DNA of 64,000 bases from Flavobacteriaceae bacterium (GTDB lineage Bacteria; Bacteroidota; Bacteroidia; Flavobacteriales; Flavobacteriaceae). The DNA is taken from positions 1 through 64,000 of the forward strand of contig QXZA01000018.1 of the NCBI GenBank assembly GCA_009886625.1. Reading direction: 5' to 3'. The notes beneath the pieces are model-generated. The model saw only the letters and a program-made list of their open reading frames with translations. It was not told where the DNA came from and did not search any database. The stretch's first letter is position 1; each line of letters begins with the position of its first letter. Below are positions 54,611 to 63,185 of the stretch, in pieces. The position numbers and the translations under genes are program-made.

Positions 54611-55039
54611 ATGGTTAAAGGAAAACAAGAAAAGTACGATAAAGCCTATCTAAAAATGGCAAACACTTGGGGGCAATTGTCCTATTGTGATCGAAAAAAA
54701 GTAGGAGCTCTTATTGTAAAAGACCGAATGATTATTTCAGATGGATATAATGGAACCCCCTCTGGTTTTGAAAATGTATGTGAAGATGAAGAGCATTACA
54801 CTAAATGGTATGTCCTTCACGCCGAAGCAAATGCGATTTTAAAAGTTGCAGCTTCCACTCAATCCTGTAAAGGAGCGACTTTGTACATCACCCTTTCTCC
54901 TTGTAAAGATTGTAGTAAATTAATTCATCAATCTGGAATTGTTAGGGTGGTCTATGCTAAAGAATATAAGGATACGACGGGCTTAGACTTTTTAAGAAAA
55001 GCAGGAGTACAACTCAGTCATGTAGTCTCAGAAAAGTAG
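54611..55039 (+). CDS. Deoxycytidylate (dCMP) deaminase family protein
   Basis: A 142-residue zinc deaminase that converts dCMP to dUMP for thymidylate synthesis. The zinc and catalytic residues are His70-Ala-Glu72 (HAEANAIL) and Cys98/Cys101 (PCKDC). The motif DGYNGTPSGFENVC (44-57) is typical of dCMP deaminases and distinguishes it from tRNA or guanine deaminases. A TATCTTCG element lies 5 bases upstream (54598-54605), suggesting an almost leaderless transcript. It is followed four bases later by ctpA. Confidence 0.93.
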   Translation: MVKGKQEKYDKAYLKMANTWGQLSYCDRKKVGALIVKDRMIISDGYNGTPSGFENVCEDEEHYTKWYVLHAEANAILKVAASTQSCKGATLYITLSPCKDCSKLIHQSGIVRVVYAKEYKDTTGLDFLRKAGVQLSHVVSEK

Positions 55040-55043
55040 AAAT

Positions 55044-56633
55044 ATGAAAACGAATTCTTTTTTTTTATTGATAATCGTTTTGCTCTCTATAGCAATTGGT
55101 TACGTGTTTGGTTCTCATAGAATAGGTTTTTCTAACATACAGCCTATTACTAACCCAAGTGTGAAGAAATTAAACACTTTGGTTACCTATTTAACCAATG
55201 ATTATGTGGACAAAATCAATACAGACAGCCTTGTTGGCGTTTTGATTGAGGATATTGTAGACGAGTTAGATCCACATTCGGTGTATATTCCCGCAGTTCA
55301 AAAACAATCTATTTCCGAAAGTATGCAGGGCAATTTCAAGGGAATTGGAGTGAGTTTTTTTATGGTGCGAGATACTATTGCAGTAGTCCGTGTTTTGGAA
55401 GGAGGACCTAGTGAAAAGGCAGGCTTGAAATCTGGAGACAGAATTCTTATGCTAGATCAAGATACCCTTTATCAAAAAAACCTACCTAGTACTGATATAG
55501 TGTCTAAGCTTAAAGGAAGTTCTGAAGTTCCCATTCAACTCAAAGTATTCCGTAAAAAAATAGATTCTACACTCACCTTTGATCTCAAAAGAGGTTCGGT
55601 GCCCTTACCTAGTGTTTCTTCTTCATACATGATAAATGATGAAACAGGGTATATAAAGATTAATCGGTTTTCTCAAACCACTTTTATAGAATTTAGCGAA
55701 GCTTTAGCAAAGCTTGTTGATCAAGAAATACAACATTTAATACTTGATTTGAGAGGGAATCCAGGAGGCTATTTACTCCCGGCCAAACAAATAGCCGATG
55801 ATTTTTTGAGCGCAAAAAAACCAATAGTCATAGTAGAGAGTAACAATGGGATTAGAGAAAGAACAGTTGCTTCTTCAAGTGGCTCTTTCGAAAAGGGGAG
55901 TTTGTATGTACTTGTAGATGAAAATTCAGCTTCTGCCAGTGAGGTTATTGCTGGTGCAATACAAGACAATGACCGAGGTTTAATAATTGGAAGACGAACT
56001 TTTGGTAAAGGCTTGGTACAGCAACAAATGCCTTTAGGTGGAGGAGATCAGATTCGCTTAACTACGGCACGCTATTATACTCCCACGGGACGTTCAATTC
56101 AGAGGCCTTATGACAGTACTTCTCGAGATGATTATTACGCAGAGGTTCAGGACCGTTACATGACTGGAGAAATGCAAAATGAAGCGAATATTCCTGTAAA
56201 TGATACTTTAGTCTATACCACCCCAAAAGGACGAGTTGTATATGGTGGGGGAGGAATCACACCAGATCTTTATGTGTCAAACGATGAATCTCCAGATGAA
56301 GTTTGGAATAATTATTTTTTACGATCTAACATATTAAATAATTTTATTTTTTTAGAAATGGATGCGAATCCTAAAAAATATGATTTTGAAAATCCTGCTC
56401 AGTTTTTTAATGAGTCGTTGCCTTATCAAGAAGATTTTGTTGAAGCCTTTAAGGAATATTGCAAGGCAAACAGCTTTCCTATTGAGATAAATAAAAAAAA
56501 CAAAGCAATTTTTTTGAATTCAGCCAAAGCCTTTATTGCTATTCAATTATTTGATGAAAACTTATATGTAAGGATAGCAAACCAAAAAGACTTGTTTATT
56601 GAGAAAGCCTTGGATGATATTAAATCCTACTAG
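55044..56633 (+). CDS. ctpA: C-terminal processing peptidase (S41, CtpA/Prc)
   Basis: A 529-residue periplasmic serine protease. An N-terminal signal anchor (5-24) is followed by a PDZ domain (about 92-175, with GIGVSFFMVRD and GLKSGDRI). The S41 catalytic domain has Ser297 and Lys322 (SASASEVIAG and TFGKG), 25 residues apart as in E. coli Tsp. A C-terminal helical extension of about 150 residues follows. It degrades or trims proteins by their C-termini. It is probably cotranscribed with the dCMP deaminase gene and its stop overlaps the small convergent gene by 4 bases. Confidence 0.94.
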   Translation: MKTNSFFLLIIVLLSIAIGYVFGSHRIGFSNIQPITNPSVKKLNTLVTYLTNDYVDKINTDSLVGVLIEDIVDELDPHSVYIPAVQKQSISESMQGNFKGIGVSFFMVRDTIAVVRVLEGGPSEKAGLKSGDRILMLDQDTLYQKNLPSTDIVSKLKGSSEVPIQLKVFRKKIDSTLTFDLKRGSVPLPSVSSSYMINDETGYIKINRFSQTTFIEFSEALAKLVDQEIQHLILDLRGNPGGYLLPAKQIADDFLSAKKPIVIVESNNGIRERTVASSSGSFEKGSLYVLVDENSASASEVIAGAIQDNDRGLIIGRRTFGKGLVQQQMPLGGGDQIRLTTARYYTPTGRSIQRPYDSTSRDDYYAEVQDRYMTGEMQNEANIPVNDTLVYTTPKGRVVYGGGGITPDLYVSNDESPDEVWNNYFLRSNILNNFIFLEMDANPKKYDFENPAQFFNESLPYQEDFVEAFKEYCKANSFPIEINKKNKAIFLNSAKAFIAIQLFDENLYVRIANQKDLFIEKALDDIKSY

Positions 56634-56830
56634 CGGTTTTTCATTTTCTGAGCGATTCGCTTAGAAAGAATTAAAATTAGAAGCAATAAAAAAGCACTTG
56701 CAGAAGCCATCACGCCAATCACTGCTACACTACTTTTTCCAGCCAACGGATCAGCCCAATCAATTTGTGTAAGATTAAAAACACAGCCTGCAAGGGCTAA
56801 AATCATAAATAAAGGAAGTAGTATTTTCAT
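56630..56830 (-). CDS. Small membrane protein, possible lipoprotein
   Basis: A 66-residue protein with two hydrophobic segments (about 3-20 and 35-58). A lipobox-like ALAGC (Cys16) lies in the first segment, and the C-terminal tail KRIAQKMKNR is basic. It lies between convergent ctpA and codirectional marC-like gene, 17 bases after the latter, so it is likely the second gene of that unit. I do not recognise a family. The two-helix profile and the placement support it as real. Confidence 0.65.
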   Translation of the reverse strand: MKILLPLFMILALAGCVFNLTQIDWADPLAGKSSVAVIGVMASASAFLLLLILILSKRIAQKMKNR

Positions 56831-56847
56831 AACACAAAGATATTGGT

Positions 56848-57417
56848 TTACAGCAGTTGACCTATGTTGGATGTGAATAATTTTACAGCGATAGCCAATA
56901 AAATGATTCCAAATACTTTTTGAATAATAACAATTCCAGATTTTCCTAAAATACGCTCAATGAGTTTAGACGATTTTAGAATGATGTACACAAAAAGAAT
57001 GTTGATTAAAATAGCAATGATAATATTACCCACATAAAATTCAGCTCTCAGGGAGAGTAGGGAGGTCATTGTTCCTGCTCCCGCAATCATTGGAAAAGCA
57101 ATAGGGACAATTGATGCAGTCTCAGGAGCAGTATTCTTGAAAAGTGTTATTCCTAGAATCATTTCTAAGGCTAGGAATAAAATCACAAATGCACCTGCCA
57201 CTGCAAAAGAGTTGACGTCAATTCCAATAAGTTTTAATATCTCCTCTCCCAGAAACAAAAAGCCAATCATAATTACGGTTGCAATAATTGAGGCTTTTTC
57301 GGATTGAATATGCCCCACCTTTTCACGTAATGAAATGATTAAAGGCACACTTCCTAAAATGTCAATTACAGCAAATAGGATGAGGCTTGCGGTTAATATT
57401 TCTTTGAGGTCAAACAT
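56848..57417 (-). CDS. MarC-family integral membrane protein
   Basis: A 189-residue protein with six helices and the MarC family pattern: LFAVIDILGSVPLIISL at the start, a glycine-rich helix VAGAFVILFLALEMILGITLF, and IAFPMIAGAGTM in the middle. The biochemical role of MarC proteins is not established. The historical link to multiple antibiotic resistance is not supported for the family. A TAnnTTTG element lies 16 bases upstream of the start. Confidence 0.9.
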   Translation of the reverse strand: MFDLKEILTASLILFAVIDILGSVPLIISLREKVGHIQSEKASIIATVIMIGFLFLGEEILKLIGIDVNSFAVAGAFVILFLALEMILGITLFKNTAPETASIVPIAFPMIAGAGTMTSLLSLRAEFYVGNIIIAILINILFVYIILKSSKLIERILGKSGIVIIQKVFGIILLAIAVKLFTSNIGQLL

Positions 57418-57433
57418 GGACGTTATTTTTTTG

Positions 57434-57441
57434 CAAATGTA
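57434..57441 (-). promoter_or_regulatory. -7 promoter element of the MarC-family gene (TACATTTG)
   Basis: The minus strand reads TACATTTG, matching TAnnTTTG, 16 bases upstream of the ATG at 57417. No -33 TTG at the normal spacing. Confidence 0.5.
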
Positions 57442-57500
57442 AATCCATTCTCTAGATTATGCCTTTTTAAATGTGTATTTTTACAGTAAACTTTCTTAGT

Positions 57501-58067
57501 ATGCTTTCTATAGAAAACACCCTAATTTCGGACTCTATTATTTCAGAGGATTTTGTGTGTAATATTTCTAAGTGTAAAGGAGAATGCTGCGTTGCTGGAG
57601 AGGCAGGTGCCCCTCTTGAAAAAGATGAAGTACGTTTTCTAGAACAAAATTATTCCAAAATAAAACCCTACTTAAATAAAAAAGGGATTGCTGCTATTGA
57701 GTCACAAGGAGTGCATGTAAAGGGATTTGATGGAGATTATGAAACCCCTTTAGTCAAAGGAAAAGAATGTGCTTACACTGTCTTTTCAGATACAGGAATT
57801 GCTTCTTGTGGCATTGAAAAAGCCCATAATAATGGTGCCATTGATTTTCAAAAACCCATTTCATGTCACCTTTATCCAGTTCGGATTCAAACTTATGATG
57901 AAATGACAGCTGTCAATTATCATAGTTGGTCTATATGCTCTGATGCCTGTAATTTTGGAAAAGCCCTCAAGATTCCTGTGTATCAATTTGTAAAAACAGC
58001 ACTTATTAGAAAATTTGGATCAGATTGGTATACTGCGCTCGAACAATATGCAAAAAAGACCTCTTGA
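57501..58067 (+). CDS. DUF3109-family Cys-rich protein (YkgJ-like)
   Basis: A 188-residue protein from ATG 57501 (MLSIENTLISDSIISEDFVC). The frame opens at 57471 but the added ten residues are not conserved. Cysteines are arranged as CNISKCKGECC near the start, then single cysteines in KECAYTV, ASCGIEKAHNNG, ISCHLYPVRI and SICSDACNFG. This matches the DUF3109 zinc/iron-cluster-type family related to YkgJ. The function is unknown. It is divergent from marC and followed by a 226-base intergenic region. Confidence 0.87.
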   Translation: MLSIENTLISDSIISEDFVCNISKCKGECCVAGEAGAPLEKDEVRFLEQNYSKIKPYLNKKGIAAIESQGVHVKGFDGDYETPLVKGKECAYTVFSDTGIASCGIEKAHNNGAIDFQKPISCHLYPVRIQTYDEMTAVNYHSWSICSDACNFGKALKIPVYQFVKTALIRKFGSDWYTALEQYAKKTS

Positions 58068-58208
58068 TGACGTTTTAATGTTTTAAGGGGTTGCCAATGA
58101 TTTTAGATCATAACACGCTATATGTCAATAATTTATACTTTCCCTGTTTTTTGCTAAATGTTCAGAAAAAAGAGCATTTTGTTAAAAACTAGGCTTCATT
58201 GTGGAAAA

Positions 58209-58231
58209 GTAACCCTTTCAATTTTGGTTAC
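58209..58231. promoter_or_regulatory. Inverted repeat upstream of nrdB, possible operator
   Basis: GTAACC-N11-GGTTAC is a perfect 6-bp inverted repeat just upstream of AATCTTTG (58239-58246), which is close to the TAnnTTTG element and about 48 bases before the nrdB ATG. Its placement over the -33 region suggests a repressor site for the nrdBA operon. The protein that binds is unknown. Confidence 0.45.
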
Positions 58232-58293
58232 AATTTCGAATCTTTGTGAAACAAGATATCAATCAATCTAATCAAAATATTTAAAAACGCAAG

Positions 58294-59271
58294 ATGGCAG
58301 CAGTAGAACCTATTCTCCAAGAAAATGAAAACAGATTTGTAATATTCCCAATTAAGCACCACGATATATGGGAATGGTATAAAAAAATGGAGGCTAGTTT
58401 TTGGACTGCTGAAGAAATTGATTTACATCAAGACCTTACAGATTGGAATACTAAATTAAACGATGATGAAAAATATTTTATCAAGCATATTTTAGCGTTT
58501 TTTGCTGCATCAGACGGAATTGTAAATGAGAATCTTGCTGAGAACTTTGTAAATGAAGTACAGTATTCCGAAGCAAAATTCTTTTATGGATTTCAGATAA
58601 TGATGGAGAACATTCACTCTGAAACCTATTCTTTATTAATCGACACTTATGTAAAAGATGATGTTGAAAAAGACAGACTCTTTAAAGCAATTGAAGTCTT
58701 TCCTGCCATCAAAAAGAAAGCAGATTGGGCGTTGCGCTGGATAGATTCTGATTCTTTTGCTGAACGTTTAATTGCTTTTGCTGCTGTAGAAGGAATTTTC
58801 TTTTCAGGCGCATTTTGTTCCATCTATTGGTTAAAAAAACGTGGCCTAATGCCCGGTTTAACATTCTCAAACGAATTGATTTCAAGAGACGAAGGAGTTC
58901 ATTGTGATTTTGCTGTACACCTACACAATCATCACCTTGTAAACAAAGTACCCCCTGCACGCATTAAAGAAATTCTTTTAGATGCACTAACCATAGAACG
59001 TGAATTTATTACGGAATCATTACCGATCAGTTTAATTGGGATGAATGCAAAACTCATGACACAGTATTTAGAGTTTGTAACCGATAGATTATTAGTAGAG
59101 TTAGGTTTAGAAAAAGAATTTAATGTGACCAATCCTTTCGACTTTATGGATATGATTTCTCTTCAAGGGAAAACAAACTTTTTTGAAAAGCGTGTTGGAG
59201 AATATCAAAAAGCAGGAGTTTTAAATAACGACACCCAAGAAACCAAAATCAGTTTTGACGCTGATTTTTAA
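58294..59271 (+). CDS. nrdB: Ribonucleotide reductase class Ia small (beta) subunit
   Basis: A 325-residue radical-generating subunit. The di-iron ligands expected by alignment are Asp43 (EEIDLHQD), then Glu105 and His108, with the tyrosyl-radical Tyr112, in ENIHSETYS. The second ligand set lies in the [13 protein letters not shown] helix and DEGVHCDFA. The form is close to the eukaryotic-type R2. It is followed 71 bases later by nrdA. The C-terminus [10 protein letters not shown] provides the tail that docks to NrdA. Confidence 0.96.
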   Translation: MAAVEPILQENENRFVIFPIKHHDIWEWYKKMEASFWTAEEIDLHQDLTDWNTKLNDDEKYFIKHILAFFAASDGIVNENLAENFVNEVQYSEAKFFYGFQIMMENIHSETYSLLIDTYVKDDVEKDRLFKAIEVFPAIKKKADWALRWIDSDSFAERLIAFAAVEGIFFSGAFCSIYWLKKRGLMPGLTFSNELISRDEGVHCDFAVHLHNHHLVNKVPPARIKEILLDALTIEREFITESLPISLIGMNAKLMTQYLEFVTDRLLVELGLEKEFNVTNPFDFMDMISLQGKTNFFEKRVGEYQKAGVLNNDTQETKISFDADF

Positions 59272-59342
59272 TATCAAATAAACCTATACCAGTTTTTCTT
59301 CCAAGTACCAGAAGAGTATTGTAAATTTTTAAATCTCAAAGT

Positions 59343-61787
59343 ATGTTTGTTCTTAAAAGAGATGGTCGCAAAGAGCCCATCATGTTCGATAAAATAACCG
59401 CCCGTATTCGTAAACTGAACTATGGATTAAATCCCTTAGTAGATCCTGTACGAGTAGCCATGCGTGTTATTGAAGGATTATATGATGGAGTGACAACCTC
59501 TGAATTGGACAACCTCGCAGCAGAAATAGCTGCTACAATGACCACAACGCACCCTGATTATGCAAAATTAGCAGCTCGTATTTCGGTTTCTAATTTACAT
59601 AAGAATACAAAGAAGTCGTTCTCAGAGACCATGACAGATCTCTATTTGTATGTGAATCCAAGAACAGGCAAAAAAGCACCTTTGCTTTCTGATGAGGTAC
59701 ATGAAATCATTCAGAAAAATGCGGACAAACTAGATTCAAGCATCATATACAACCGAGATTTTGGATATGATTTTTTTGGATTTAAAACCCTAGAGCGTTC
59801 CTACCTGTTAAAGTTAAATGGAGTGATTGTTGAACGTCCTCAACACATGTTGATGCGTGTTTCAATTGGAATTCACCTTGAAGACATTGAAGCAGCGCTT
59901 GAAACTTATGAATTGATGTCTAAGCGTTATTTTACTCACGCTACTCCCACCTTATTTAATTCTGGAACTCCAAAACCTCAAATGTCGTCTTGTTTCTTGT
60001 TGACTATGAAGGATGACAGTATTGACGGGATATATGATACCTTAAAACAAACAGCAAAAATTTCACAATCGGCTGGAGGAATAGGACTTTCTATTCACAA
60101 TGTAAGAGCCACTGGTTCTTATATATCAGGTACCAATGGAACTTCAAATGGAATAGTGCCCATGCTTCGTGTTTTTAACGATACAGCACGTTATGTAGAT
60201 CAAGGTGGAGGAAAACGCAAAGGATCTTTTGCTATTTATGTTGAGCCTTGGCATGCAGATATTTTTGATTTCCTTGAATTGAAGAAGAATCACGGGAAAG
60301 AAGAAATGCGTGCACGAGATCTATTTTATGCTATGTGGACTCCTGATTTATTCATGAAACGTGTAGAGGAGAATGCAGATTGGACGCTCATGTGTCCAAA
60401 CGAATGTCCAGACTTATACAATGTACACGGAGATGAATTTGATGCAATGTACCTTAAGTATGAATCAGAGGGACGTGGTAGAAGAACCATCAAAGCAAGA
60501 GAACTTTGGGAGAAGATTTTAGAATCTCAAATCGAAACAGGGACACCTTACATGCTTTACAAGGATGCAGCCAATAGAAAATCTAATCAGAAAAATTTAG
60601 GTACCATACGTTCTTCCAACTTATGTACTGAGATCATTGAATATACTGCACCTGACGAGGTGGCGGTATGTAACCTAGCTTCTATTGCTTTACCCATGTT
60701 TGTGAAAGATGGTGCTTTTGATCATCAAGCACTTTACGATGTAACCGTAAGGGTAACCAAAAATTTAAACCGTGTGATTGACCGAAATTACTATCCAGTA
60801 ATTGAGGCGCAAAACTCCAATTTTAGACACCGTCCCGTGGGACTTGGGGTTCAAGGTTTGGCAGATACCTTCATCATGTTGCGTTTGCCATTTACTTCTG
60901 AGGAAGCGAAAAAGCTAAATCAAGAAATTTTCGAAACACTTTACTTTGCTGCGGTAACTGCTTCTTCTGAAGAGGCTAAAAATGAAGGTCCCTACGAAAC
61001 GTATAAAGGATCTCCTATGTCAAAAGGAGAATTCCAACACAATCTTTGGGGAATCAAAGATGAGGAATTAAGCGGGCGATGGGATTGGTCAGCATTACGT
61101 AAAACAGTAAAAAAACAAGGAGTTCGCAACTCACTTTTAGTAGCACCAATGCCTACGGCAAGTACTTCTCAGATTTTAGGGAATAACGAATGCTTTGAAC
61201 CCTATACTTCAAATATCTATACCAGACGTGTGCTTTCTGGAGAGTTTATCGTTGTTAATAAACATCTTTTGGAAGACCTTGTAGATCGTGGATTGTGGAA
61301 TGAAGACATGAAGCAAGAATTGATGCGAAATAATGGTTCTGTTCAGGGAATTGAGGGAATTCCTCAAGACTTAAAAGAACTATACAAGACAGTTTGGGAA
61401 ATGAGTATGAAAGATATTATAGACATGTCACGTCAAAGAGGCTATTTCATTGATCAATCTCAGTCTTTGAACCTGTTCATGGAAGGAGCCACTATGGCCA
61501 AGTTAACTTCAATGCACTTCTATGGTTGGAAATCAGGTCTTAAAACGGGAATGTATTATTTGAGAACTAAATCTGCAGTAGATGCTATCAAGTTTACTTT
61601 AGATACCAAATCCAAAGCAGAAGTTCCAGAGGTAGCACCTGCTGCTAATGTTACCGCTTCCCCAGTTACAGGGAAAACCGCACAAGCTCCTGTTCCTGTT
61701 GAGCCACTCTCTCCGCAAGAATTAAAACAAATGTTAGCCCAGGCTAAAGAAGGGGAGGATGATGATTGTTTGATGTGCGGATCGTAG
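59343..61787 (+). CDS. nrdA: Ribonucleotide reductase class Ia large (alpha) subunit
   Basis: An 814-residue catalytic subunit making deoxyribonucleotides. The N-terminal ATP cone (about 1-90, [18 protein letters not shown]) senses dATP. The active-site barrel has [23 protein letters not shown] and the [18 protein letters not shown] signature. The C-terminal electron-relay cysteines are Cys809 and Cys812 in CLMCGS. The linker before them is rich in Ala, Pro and Val. It is an NrdAB Ia type, so dNTP synthesis is oxygen dependent. Confidence 0.97.
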   Translation: MFVLKRDGRKEPIMFDKITARIRKLNYGLNPLVDPVRVAMRVIEGLYDGVTTSELDNLAAEIAATMTTTHPDYAKLAARISVSNLHKNTKKSFSETMTDLYLYVNPRTGKKAPLLSDEVHEIIQKNADKLDSSIIYNRDFGYDFFGFKTLERSYLLKLNGVIVERPQHMLMRVSIGIHLEDIEAALETYELMSKRYFTHATPTLFNSGTPKPQMSSCFLLTMKDDSIDGIYDTLKQTAKISQSAGGIGLSIHNVRATGSYISGTNGTSNGIVPMLRVFNDTARYVDQGGGKRKGSFAIYVEPWHADIFDFLELKKNHGKEEMRARDLFYAMWTPDLFMKRVEENADWTLMCPNECPDLYNVHGDEFDAMYLKYESEGRGRRTIKARELWEKILESQIETGTPYMLYKDAANRKSNQKNLGTIRSSNLCTEIIEYTAPDEVAVCNLASIALPMFVKDGAFDHQALYDVTVRVTKNLNRVIDRNYYPVIEAQNSNFRHRPVGLGVQGLADTFIMLRLPFTSEEAKKLNQEIFETLYFAAVTASSEEAKNEGPYETYKGSPMSKGEFQHNLWGIKDEELSGRWDWSALRKTVKKQGVRNSLLVAPMPTASTSQILGNNECFEPYTSNIYTRRVLSGEFIVVNKHLLEDLVDRGLWNEDMKQELMRNNGSVQGIEGIPQDLKELYKTVWEMSMKDIIDMSRQRGYFIDQSQSLNLFMEGATMAKLTSMHFYGWKSGLKTGMYYLRTKSAVDAIKFTLDTKSKAEVPEVAPAANVTASPVTGKTAQAPVPVEPLSPQELKQMLAQAKEGEDDDCLMCGS

Positions 61788-61788
61788 T

Positions 61789-61837
61789 ATGTTAACAATT
61801 CGGTAACGGCTTGTTAACATATAATGAGTTTAGTAAC
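61789..61837 (+). promoter_or_regulatory. TAAC direct repeats and palindrome upstream of the phosphate porin (PhoP/PhoB-like site)
   Basis: TAAC cores occur at 61793, 61804 and 61815 with an exact 11-base period, and again at 61834. Two of them are TTAACA hexamers separated from a GTAACG by five bases. ATGTTAACAA (61789-61798) and TTGTTAACAT (61811-61820) also form a perfect 10-bp inverted repeat. The 11-base direct-repeat register is that of PhoB/PhoP boxes. An AATCTTTG element (61870-61877) precedes the porin start. The function is inference from phosphate-gene context. Confidence 0.5.
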
Positions 61838-61910
61838 ATTAAGATAATATTAGAATAAAATCATTGACCAATCTTTGCATCACTAAATGTAAAATACCCA
61901 TAAATTAACA

Positions 61911-63128
61911 ATGTTTATGATGTTAAAAGCAAAACGATTTACCCTTGTTCTATTTGTTATATTATCTTCATTTCTTGAAGCACAAGAAGTGAGCGATACT
62001 AAATTTGGTAAAGGAATGATAAATTTCATAGCGAAAGACAGTTCTTTTAGTGTGAAATTTGCGCCAAGAATTCAATCCCGTTATCAGGGTCAGTGGGATT
62101 ATGATGGGGAGGATTATGGTGATGCTGATTTAAATTTTATAGTAAGAAGAGCCCGCTTAAAATTTGGAGGTTTTGCTTTTACTCCTAAATTGAAATATAA
62201 GATGGAATTAGGTCTTTCTAATCGAGATATTTCAGGAGCTAGTATCTATAATAGAAATACTCCACGTTATATACTCGATGCCGTTATCATGTGGAATTTC
62301 CATGAAAATTTTGAGTTATGGGCAGGTCAAACCAAACTGCCAGGAAACATTGAACGTGTAGTGTCTTCTGCAAATTTACAATTAATTGATCGTTCCTTAT
62401 TAAACAGTAAGTTCAACATTGACCGTGATATGGGAGTTCAGTTGCGCCACAAAACAAAATGGGGTGGGAACTTTATAACACGGGAAAAATTTTCTATATC
62501 ACAGGGTGAGGGGAGAAATGTTACGGTAGGAAATCTAGGAGGACTTCAATATACTTCAAGATTAGAATTACTTCCTTTTGGGGAATTTTCGTCAAAAGGA
62601 GACTACTCTCAAGGAGATTTAAAACGTGAGAAATCAATAAAAGCGATGTTTGGTTTTACTTATGACATCAACAACAATGCAGTAAAAAACCGAAGTAATA
62701 TGGGTTCATATATGACTCAAGTAGACGGTGGACTATTTGAAACTGATATTGAAACGGTCTTCATAGATGGTGTAATAAAATATAATGGTTTTGCCTTAAC
62801 CGGTGAATACGCCAATAGAAATGCAGAGACCATAGAAGCACTTGAAGCAAACGGCAGAACTAAAACAGGTGCTGTAGTTGGGGCAGGTTCTGCTATCAAC
62901 TTTCAAGGGAGTTATCTGTTCAAAAACAACGTGGAGATGACCTTGCGTTATACAAATGTTGACTTTAAAGAAGTAACACGGTTATCTGATTTAAAACAAA
63001 TCACATACGGAATATCAAAATATGTTGTAGGACATAGTCTCAAAATTCAAGCAGATTTGACTTTTTCTCAGTCTGACGCCACAAGAGATTATGTGCTTTT
63101 TAGAACAGGTTTTGACCTTCATTTTTAA
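61911..63128 (+). CDS. Phosphate-selective porin O/P-like outer-membrane protein
   Basis: A 405-residue protein with signal peptide (ending FLEAQ; in-frame ATGs also lie at 61917 and 61920). The barrel opens with a conserved FSVKFAPRIQSRYQGQWDY strand. RRARLKFGGF, KYKMELGLSN and WAGQTKLPGNIERV match the OprP/OprO family, and the final Phe of GFDLHF is the usual outer-membrane terminus. It likely passes phosphate or polyphosphate. It precedes the PiT permease gene by 57 bases, and both follow a TAAC-repeat region, supporting a phosphate-starvation unit. Confidence 0.88.
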   Translation: MFMMLKAKRFTLVLFVILSSFLEAQEVSDTKFGKGMINFIAKDSSFSVKFAPRIQSRYQGQWDYDGEDYGDADLNFIVRRARLKFGGFAFTPKLKYKMELGLSNRDISGASIYNRNTPRYILDAVIMWNFHENFELWAGQTKLPGNIERVVSSANLQLIDRSLLNSKFNIDRDMGVQLRHKTKWGGNFITREKFSISQGEGRNVTVGNLGGLQYTSRLELLPFGEFSSKGDYSQGDLKREKSIKAMFGFTYDINNNAVKNRSNMGSYMTQVDGGLFETDIETVFIDGVIKYNGFALTGEYANRNAETIEALEANGRTKTGAVVGAGSAINFQGSYLFKNNVEMTLRYTNVDFKEVTRLSDLKQITYGISKYVVGHSLKIQADLTFSQSDATRDYVLFRTGFDLHF

Positions 63129-63185
63129 TATTTTAATAACATAACAACACAAAATTAAACGAATCTTTACTTAAATTAATTTTTC

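Noticed and set aside
58113-58126. ACACGCTATATGTC as a possible NrdR box before nrdB
   Set aside because: It only partly matches the NrdR consensus, the symmetry is poor, and no second box at the normal spacing is seen.
61789-61820. The palindrome after nrdA as an intrinsic terminator
   Set aside because: There is no run of T after the right arm and the loop is long. The 11-base repeat register fits a protein-binding site better.
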